DNA of 64,000 nucleotides from Plantactinospora endophytica (lineage in GTDB: Bacteria > Actinomycetota > Actinomycetes > Mycobacteriales > Micromonosporaceae): the NCBI RefSeq assembly GCF_016862915.1, contig NZ_BONW01000008.1, forward strand, positions 1 through 64,000, in the 5' to 3' direction. Numbering within the stretch: position 1 is the first letter of the stretch; each line of letters starts with the position of its first letter. Below are positions 59,034-64,000 of the stretch, in pieces. Both the position numbers and the translations under genes were made by a program. The notes beneath the pieces were generated by a model. It was not told the DNA's origin and did not search any database. It worked only from the letters and a program-made list of their open reading frames with translations.

Positions 59034-60032
59034 GTGACCCGGGTCGAGACGGCCAACGGCCAGCCCTCGGCACCGCTCGACGTGGTCTGCGTCGGCGAGA
59101 CCATGGCGATGGTGACCCCGACGCCCGGCGGGCGGCTGGACGCCGAGTCGACCTTCGTGCTCCGGGCCGGCGGTGCCGAGTCCAACGTCGCGATGTTCCT
59201 CGCCGCCCTCGGGCACCGGGTCGGCTGGGCCGGCCGGGTCGGCGCCGATCCGCTCGGCGACCTGGTCGTCGGGCAGGTCCGGGCGACCGGGGTGGACACC
59301 TCGCTGGTCGAGATCGACCCGAGCCACCCGACCGCCGTCTACCTGAAAGATCCCGGCCCCGACGGGACCAGGGTCTACTACTACCGGCGCGATTCCGCCG
59401 CCGCCGGCATGGACCTGGCGTACGCCGCCCGGGTCGACGCGGTGCCGGCGGCCGTACTGCACCTGAGCGGTGTCACTCCGGCGCTCTCCGCGAGCTGCCG
59501 GTCCCTGGTCGAACACCTGATCAGCAGTCGGCCGGCGGGGCGGCGGCTGGTCTCCTTCGACGTCAACCACCGGCCCGCGCTCTGGCCCGACCGGTCCACC
59601 GCCGGCACCGAGCTGCTCCGGCTGGCCCAGGCCGCCGACGTGGTGTTCGTCGGGCTGGACGAGGCAGCCCGGCTCTGGGACGTCGAGCAGCCGGAGCAGG
59701 TCCGGGCGCTGGTCGACCGGCCGGGCACGGTGGTGGTGAAGAACGGTGCGCTGGACGTGACCGCGTTCTCCGCCGACGGCGTCACCGTCGAGCCCGCCCG
59801 GCCGGTCGACGTGGTCGAGCCGGTCGGGGCCGGCGACGCGTTCGCGGCCGGCTGGCTCTCCGGCGCGCTGCGCGGCCTCGACGCCGCCGCCCGGCTGAGG
59901 CTCGGGCACCTCGTCGCCGGCGCCGCGCTCGGCTCCGTCTCGGACTTCGCCGAGCTGCCGCCGGTGGACTCGATCTGCGCGGAGCTGGGCATCACCCCGG
60001 ACGCCTGGCACCGGCCCGTCGGACCGGCCTGA
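59034..60032 (+). CDS. kdgK: 2-keto-3-deoxygluconate kinase (PfkB family)
   Basis: A 332-residue ribokinase-fold kinase. GETMAMVTPTPGGRLDAEST and RAGGAESNVAMFLAALGHRV at the N-terminus, YYYRRDSAAAGMDL (the KDG-binding YYR motif of KdgK), and the anion-hole VEPVGAGDAFAAGWLSGALR. It phosphorylates KDG to KDPG, the substrate of the aldolase at 60932. GTG 59034 has GGGAG upstream. It forms an operon with the IclR regulator and aldolase, giving the lower pathway for hexuronates or sugar acids. Confidence 0.87.
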   Translation: MTRVETANGQPSAPLDVVCVGETMAMVTPTPGGRLDAESTFVLRAGGAESNVAMFLAALGHRVGWAGRVGADPLGDLVVGQVRATGVDTSLVEIDPSHPTAVYLKDPGPDGTRVYYYRRDSAAAGMDLAYAARVDAVPAAVLHLSGVTPALSASCRSLVEHLISSRPAGRRLVSFDVNHRPALWPDRSTAGTELLRLAQAADVVFVGLDEAARLWDVEQPEQVRALVDRPGTVVVKNGALDVTAFSADGVTVEPARPVDVVEPVGAGDAFAAGWLSGALRGLDAAARLRLGHLVAGAALGSVSDFAELPPVDSICAELGITPDAWHRPVGPA

Positions 60033-60046
60033 CCGGGAGTACGACC

Positions 60047-60796
60047 ATGTCCCAGACCGTCGAACGCGCCCTGCGGATCCTCGAACTCTTCGCCGAACGG
60101 CCGCGCTCGCTCGGCGAGGTCGCCGCCGACCTCGGCGTGCACAGGTCGACCGCGCTGCGGCTGGTGCAGACCCTCGAACGCGGCGGGTTCGCCCGCCCGG
60201 TCGACGGCCGGTACACCGTCGGGTTCCGGATGGTGGCGATCGCGCACCAGGCGGTGGAACAGCTCGACCTGCATCCGGTCGCCCATCCGCACCTGGTCCG
60301 GCTCGGCGACCGGTACGGCCACACCGTGCACCTCGCCCAGCTCGTCGACGACGAGATCGTCTACGTGACCAAGGTGGACGGTCGGGGCGCGCTGCGGATG
60401 CGATCCCGGGTCGGCCAGCCGGTCGACCCGCACACCTCCGGCGTCGGCAAGGCGGTCCTGGCCCACCTCGACCAGCCGGCCCGGGAACGCTTCCTGGCCC
60501 GGCTGACGTACCCGAGGCACACCGACACCACGATCACCGATCCGGTGGCGTTCCGGGCGGAACTGGCCCGGATCGTCGAGCGGGGCTGGGCCGAGGACGA
60601 CGGAGAGTTCGAGGACTTCGTCAACTGTGTCGCCGTACCGGTGTGGGACGCCCGGGGCCGGGTGGTCGGCGCGGTGTCGATCACCGCGTTGCGGGCACTC
60701 GCCCCGCTGGAGCGGCTCCACGAACACCTGCCGGAGCTGACCGGAACCTGCGCCGCGATCTCCCGCGACCTCGGCTGGCCCGGAGACCCACCGTGA
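60047..60796 (+). CDS. IclR-family regulator (KdgR-like)
   Basis: A 249-residue IclR protein. The winged helix is SQTVERALRILELFAERPRS, then LGVHRSTALRLVQTLERGGF. The effector domain (SRVGQPVDPHTSGVGKAVLA; GWAEDDGEFEDFVNCVAVPV; GAVSITALRAL) probably binds KDG or KDPG. It lies between kinase and aldolase, and the GTTGCAA palindrome upstream of kdgK is a likely target. Confidence 0.87.
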   Translation: MSQTVERALRILELFAERPRSLGEVAADLGVHRSTALRLVQTLERGGFARPVDGRYTVGFRMVAIAHQAVEQLDLHPVAHPHLVRLGDRYGHTVHLAQLVDDEIVYVTKVDGRGALRMRSRVGQPVDPHTSGVGKAVLAHLDQPARERFLARLTYPRHTDTTITDPVAFRAELARIVERGWAEDDGEFEDFVNCVAVPVWDARGRVVGAVSITALRALAPLERLHEHLPELTGTCAAISRDLGWPGDPP

Positions 60797-60943
60797 ACGG
60801 CAACCGACCGTGAACGGCGATCCATCGTGGACGGCAGTCGATCGTGGACGGGGACCGACCGTGGACGGGGAACAAGCGGAAACGGAGATCGACCGTGCAC
60901 GGGGACCCAGCGTGAACGGGGACGACCGACCATGAACGGAGCC
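60788..60943 (+). repeat. 17-bp tandem repeat array spanning IclR stop to aldolase start
   Basis: Eight consecutive 17-bp units (consensus CGACCGTGGACGGGGAC) run from 60788 to 60923, followed by a ninth with a 3-bp insertion whose GTG is ATG: the aldolase start codon at 60932. The first unit contains the IclR stop. Most units carry GTG(G/A)ACGG in different frames. Confidence 0.85.
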
Positions 60944-61561
60944 AGCGTGTCCAATCCATCGACGGCCTACTTCGACGACCTCTTCGCCGGCCAGCCGGTG
61001 ATGGCGATCCTGCGCGGCTTCGATCCGGCCGGCACGGTCGCGCTCTGCGAGCGGGCCTGGGCGGCCGGCATCGACGTGGTCGAGGTACCGGTGCAGAGCC
61101 CGGACGCGCTGCCCTCGCTGCACGCCGCCGTCGCGGCCGGCCGGGACCGGGGCCGGCCGGTCGGCGCCGGCACGGTGGTCACCCCCGACCAGGTGCGGAC
61201 GGTGTACGAGGCCGGCGCCGCATTCACCGTCGCCCCCGGGTACGACCCTGAGGTTGCCGCCGAGTGCTCCCGGCTCGGCCTCGCCCACCTGCCCGGGGTC
61301 GCCACCTCCTCGGAGATCGGCCGGGCACTCCGCACCGGGCACACCTGGCTCAAGGCGTTCCCGGCCAGTGAACTCGGCACCGGCTGGATCCGTGCCCAAC
61401 TCGCCCCGTTCCCGACGGTGAAGTTCGTCGCGACCGGCGGCGTGGACGCCGACAACGCCGAGGCGTTCCTCGGCGCGGGCTGCCGGGTGGTCGCGGTGGG
61501 TTCCGCGTTGCAGGATCCCCGCCAACTCGACCTGCTCGGCCGGCTGACCGCCCACCGCTGA
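60932..61561 (+). CDS. eda: 2-dehydro-3-deoxy-phosphogluconate (KDPG) aldolase
   Basis: A 209-residue class I aldolase. PVMAILRGFDPAGTVALCER begins the barrel, the general-base Glu51 is in VVEVPVQSPDAL, GAGTVVTPDQV follows, and the Schiff-base Lys141 lies in TWLKAFPASELG with VATGGVDADNAEAFLGAGC after it. It cleaves KDPG to pyruvate and glyceraldehyde-3-phosphate, completing the kinase step. ATG 60932 lies in the last 17-bp repeat; GTG 60947 is an alternative start. Confidence 0.9.
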   Translation: MNGASVSNPSTAYFDDLFAGQPVMAILRGFDPAGTVALCERAWAAGIDVVEVPVQSPDALPSLHAAVAAGRDRGRPVGAGTVVTPDQVRTVYEAGAAFTVAPGYDPEVAAECSRLGLAHLPGVATSSEIGRALRTGHTWLKAFPASELGTGWIRAQLAPFPTVKFVATGGVDADNAEAFLGAGCRVVAVGSALQDPRQLDLLGRLTAHR

Positions 61562-61600
61562 CCATCCGCCGGCACCTTCGGGCGAGACGGTCCGGCGCGG

Positions 61601-61704
61601 GCGGCGCGGGACGTGCCTGCTCCCCGCCACCGGTCCGGGTGCGGTAGCTGTCGCGGCGCGGGACGTGCCTGCTCCCCGCAACCCGCCAGGGCGCGGCAGC
61701 TCTC
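61601..61704. repeat. 52-bp direct repeat, two units
   Basis: Units 61601-61652 and 61653-61704 both begin gcggcgcgggacgtgcctgc and end gct(g/c)tc; a third partial unit (gcggcgcgg...) follows. It occupies the gap before the CapA-like gene. Confidence 0.7.
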
Positions 61705-61756
61705 GCGGCGCGGCGCGGGCAGCGCGGCAAGTGCCCTTCCGCGTACCCTTCGGCGG

Positions 61757-62860
61757 ATGGGCGGCGGCGTGGTGCGGGCGTGGCGGGCGGTGCTGGCGGG
61801 CGTGACGGCCGGGGCGGTCCTGGTCGGTTGTTCCGGTGGACCGGACGACGATCCACCGGCCCCGGCGGCCCCGACGAACGGCGCGACCACCGCACCGGCC
61901 ACCCCGGCGACGAGCCCCTCGGCCACTCCGGCGCCCCCGGTCGACCTACGGCTGGCGTTCGCCGGCGATGTCCACTTCACCGGGCGTACGCTGCGGCTGC
62001 TCGACGAGCCGGAAACGGCCTTCAGCCGGATCGCGCCCACCCTGCGGGACGCCGACCTGACCCTGCTGAACCTGGAGACGGCGGTGACCTCCCGGGGCAC
62101 ACCGCAGCCGAAGCGGTTCCACTTCCGGGCGCCGAAGAGCGCGTACGCGGCCCTGCGCGCCGCCGGGGTGGACGCCGCGTCGATCGCCAACAACCACGTA
62201 CTGGACTACGGGCCGGTGGGACTGCGGGACACCGTCGACGCGGCGGCGGAGGCGAGGTTCCCGGTCTTCGGCGCGGGCCGGAACGCCGACGCGGCGTACG
62301 CGCCCTGGCTGACCACGGTACGCGGGGTGCGGATCGCCGTCCTCGGCATGTCGCAGGTGCACGAGCTGTCGGCACAGTGGACGCCGACGGCGACCCGACC
62401 CGGGGTGGCGATGGCGTTCGACGCCGCCCGGGCCACCGCCGCTGTCCGGGCCGCCCGGAGCCAGGCCGACCTGGTGATCGTCTTCATGCACTGGGGGATC
62501 GAGGGCAGTTCGTGCCCGAGCGGCGAGATGAAGAGTTTCGCCGGCCGGATGTCCAAGGCCGGTGCCGACATCGTGCTCGGTACGCACGCGCACACCCTGC
62601 TCGCCGACGGCTGGCTCGGCCGGACGTACGTGCACTACGGGCTCGGCAACTTCCTCTGGTACGGCGACTCGAAGAGCACCGACTCGGGGGTGCTCCGGCT
62701 GACCGTCCGGGGACGTACGGTGATCCGCAACGAGTTCCTGCCCGCCCGGGTCTCCGGTACCGGTCAGCCGGTCCTCGTCTCCGGCGCGACCCGGGACCGG
62801 ATCGAGGAACGGATCGTCGCGGCGAGGCGGTGTACCGGCCTCGCCGCGAAACGATCCTGA
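61757..62860 (+). CDS. CapA-like metallophosphatase-fold lipoprotein
   Basis: A 367-residue lipoprotein. AWRAVLAGVTAGAVLVGC is the signal and lipobox. A Pro/Ala/Thr-rich linker follows, then the CapA/PgsA domain: LRLAFAGDVHFTGRTL, LLNLETAVTSRG, SIANNHVLDYGPVGLRDTVD, VIVFMHWGIEGSSCPS, VLGTHAHTLL and YGLGNFLWYG. Metal-binding Asp, Asn-His and His-Xaa-His positions are present. CapA relatives act in poly-gamma-glutamate capsule assembly; actinobacterial copies outside a cap operon have no settled function. No capB/C here. Confidence 0.85.
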   Translation: MGGGVVRAWRAVLAGVTAGAVLVGCSGGPDDDPPAPAAPTNGATTAPATPATSPSATPAPPVDLRLAFAGDVHFTGRTLRLLDEPETAFSRIAPTLRDADLTLLNLETAVTSRGTPQPKRFHFRAPKSAYAALRAAGVDAASIANNHVLDYGPVGLRDTVDAAAEARFPVFGAGRNADAAYAPWLTTVRGVRIAVLGMSQVHELSAQWTPTATRPGVAMAFDAARATAAVRAARSQADLVIVFMHWGIEGSSCPSGEMKSFAGRMSKAGADIVLGTHAHTLLADGWLGRTYVHYGLGNFLWYGDSKSTDSGVLRLTVRGRTVIRNEFLPARVSGTGQPVLVSGATRDRIEERIVAARRCTGLAAKRS

Positions 62861-62962
62861 TCCCGGGCCGCGCCCCGGCAGTCGATCCCGCCGGTCGCGG
62901 GGTCGATCTCCGCTCGCCCCGGCAGTCGATCCCGTTGACCTCCGGACGCGGTCCCGCTGGCC
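62861..62962. other. short convergent spacer with 20-bp direct repeat
   Basis: CGCCCCGGCAGTCGATCCCG occurs at 62871-62890 and again at 62915-62934. No clear hairpin terminator. Confidence 0.5.
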
Positions 62963-64000
62963 TCAGGAGACCCGGGTCTCCCGTTCCTGCCAGGCGGCCC
63001 GCAGGCTGGTCTTGCCGTTGGTGCGTAGCAGCGACCCCTCGTAGAGCCGGGCCGCGAGCACCAGGCAGAGGGCGGCGGCACCGAGCAGGACCAGCAGCGC
63101 CACGATCGGCTCCCAGGTGGCGGCGTCGCCGAAGAACAGCCGCAGCGGCATCGCGGTCGGCGCGGAGAACGGGATGTAGGAGAGCAGCGTCATCGCCGTC
63201 GGGTTGCCGTTGAGGAAGATCACCAGGAAGAACGGCGCCATGATCACCAACTGGGCCGGGCCGGACGCTCCGCTGATGTCCTCCTGTCGGGTGACCAGCG
63301 CGCCGGTGACCGCCCAGAGCGAGGCCATCAGCACGAAACCGACGACGAAGAACGGGATGAACCAGGCGATGGCCGGGCCGAGCTGAGCCAGCAGTGCGGT
63401 GTCGCCGCCGACGGCCTGCATCGAGACCACCGCGACCAGCGCGATCAGCACCACCTGGCCGAGCGCGAGCGCGCCGTTGCCGAGTACCTTGCCGGCGAGC
63501 AGGGCCCGGACCGGCACCGCCGCCACCAGGATCTCCACGATGCGGGTCTGCTTCTCCTCGGTGACGCTCTGCGCGATCTGCACGCCGAAGCTGATGGAGA
63601 GGAAGAAGAAGACCATCGAGAAGGACATCGGTACCAGGAAGGCAAGTACCTGGTCGACCGCGTCCGGGTCGAGAAGCTGCACCGGGGGAGAGCTGGACAG
63701 CGCCCGGACCACCGAGTCCGGGGTACGGTCCATCGCCAGTACCCGGATCTCACCGAGGTCGTCGCCCGGCACCACGGCGGCGTCGACGTCGCCGTTCCGG
63801 ACCAGTTGCTCGGCCTGCGCCACGTCGGTCGCGGCCACCACCTCCATGCCGGCCCGGTCCAGCGCCGCGCCGACGTCGCCGGTGCCGACCACGGCCACCG
63901 TCGAACTGCCGTTGGCGAAGATCGCCGGCAGCACCGTACTGGCCGCCGCGATCACCAGGAAGAGGATCGTGCCGATCACGAATGCCTTGTCGCGGATCTT
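62963..64000 (-). CDS. ABC-2 type transporter permease, NatB-like (5' end outside window)
   Basis: 346 codons are visible and the frame stays open to the window edge (…KIRDKAFVIGTILFLVIAAA), so the N-terminus is missing. After the first membrane helix comes a large extracytoplasmic domain (SSTVAVVGTGDVGAALDRAG…), then five helices: PMSFSMVFFFLSISFGVQIA, EEKQTRIVEILVAAVPVRAL, ALGQVVLIALVAVVSM, IPFFVVGFVLMASLWAVTGA and LLVLLGAAALCLVLAARLYE. This is the NatB/YhaP pattern. An ATPase partner gene is expected just outside the window upstream. Confidence 0.87.
   Translation of the reverse strand, partial: KIRDKAFVIGTILFLVIAAASTVLPAIFANGSSTVAVVGTGDVGAALDRAGMEVVAATDVAQAEQLVRNGDVDAAVVPGDDLGEIRVLAMDRTPDSVVRALSSSPPVQLLDPDAVDQVLAFLVPMSFSMVFFFLSISFGVQIAQSVTEEKQTRIVEILVAAVPVRALLAGKVLGNGALALGQVVLIALVAVVSMQAVGGDTALLAQLGPAIAWFIPFFVVGFVLMASLWAVTGALVTRQEDISGASGPAQLVIMAPFFLVIFLNGNPTAMTLLSYIPFSAPTAMPLRLFFGDAATWEPIVALLVLLGAAALCLVLAARLYEGSLLRTNGKTSLRAAWQERETRVS

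Noticed and set aside
61757-62860. Poly-gamma-glutamate capsule locus
   Set aside because: Only a CapA-like protein is present; no CapB/CapC ligase genes are in the window.

Overview
The window is high-GC actinobacterial chromosome, most likely from a Micromonosporaceae-type organism. The evidence is a uniform GC-rich codon bias, frequent GTG/TTG starts, ATGA/GTGA stop-start overlaps, a tRNA-Leu without encoded CCA, SARP/AfsR regulators and several secreted actinomycete-type proteins. The species assignment is inference. Nothing here looks like a complete prophage, CRISPR array or rRNA operon.

1-2800 is the scarred edge of a mobile island. Two decayed copies of a large serine recombinase C-terminus flank a frameshifted IS256-family element and abut the 3' end of a tRNA-Leu(GAG); a 13-bp core is repeated at both recombinase ends. 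2948-9098 is an organosulfonate (alkanesulfonate-type) sulfur-acquisition locus: RidA, flavin reductase, FMN reductase, SsuABC importer and SsuD monooxygenase. Two divergent promoter regions there share a palindromic motif.

9224-20619 is an aromatic-acid catabolism cluster of the gallate/protocatechuate 4,5-cleavage type: fused LigB-LigA (GalA/DesB-like) dioxygenase, PIG-L (GalB-like) hydratase, RraA/LigK-like aldolase, a muconolactone-isomerase-like protein, a VanA-like Rieske oxygenase, an alpha/beta hydrolase and a NarL-type two-component system. Several members are decaying: a UGSC-type selenoprotein relic, a frameshifted FAD oxidoreductase and an SDR with an internal deletion. A duplicated 51-bp bipartite element precedes two of its transcription units.

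20728-33201 is a membrane glycan/glycolipid locus. It has four paralogous family-2 glycosyltransferases with C-terminal membrane helices, a UbiA-type (decaprenyl-phosphate phosphoribosyltransferase-like) enzyme, NAD-epimerase, class III aminotransferase, CE4 deacetylase, methyltransferase, flippase-like membrane protein, a membrane EEP phosphodiesterase and a small SARP regulator. I do not recognise its product; it is the best candidate for an undescribed system. 33324-39595 holds a giant AfsR-like regulator flanked by two hydrolase genes that share an 11-bp-periodic SARP-type box.

39592-45018 is mixed housekeeping: DUF1801, DEAD-box helicase, SDR plus TetR pair, secreted RNase. 45400-52192 is a complete single-operon PTS: DeoR regulator, PfkB kinase, mannitol-type EIIC/EIIB/EIIA, polyol-phosphate dehydrogenase, HPr and enzyme I. 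52344-58854 carries a DUF2188 protein, an ArsR-AHSA1 fusion, phytase-like esterase, a Cys-rich pentapeptide-repeat protein, MFS exporter and DUF2332 protein. 59034-61561 is a KDG kinase / IclR regulator / KDPG aldolase set. The window ends with a CapA-like lipoprotein and the truncated start of an ABC-2 permease. Degenerate short tandem repeats recur in the gene gaps and in three protein-coding regions.
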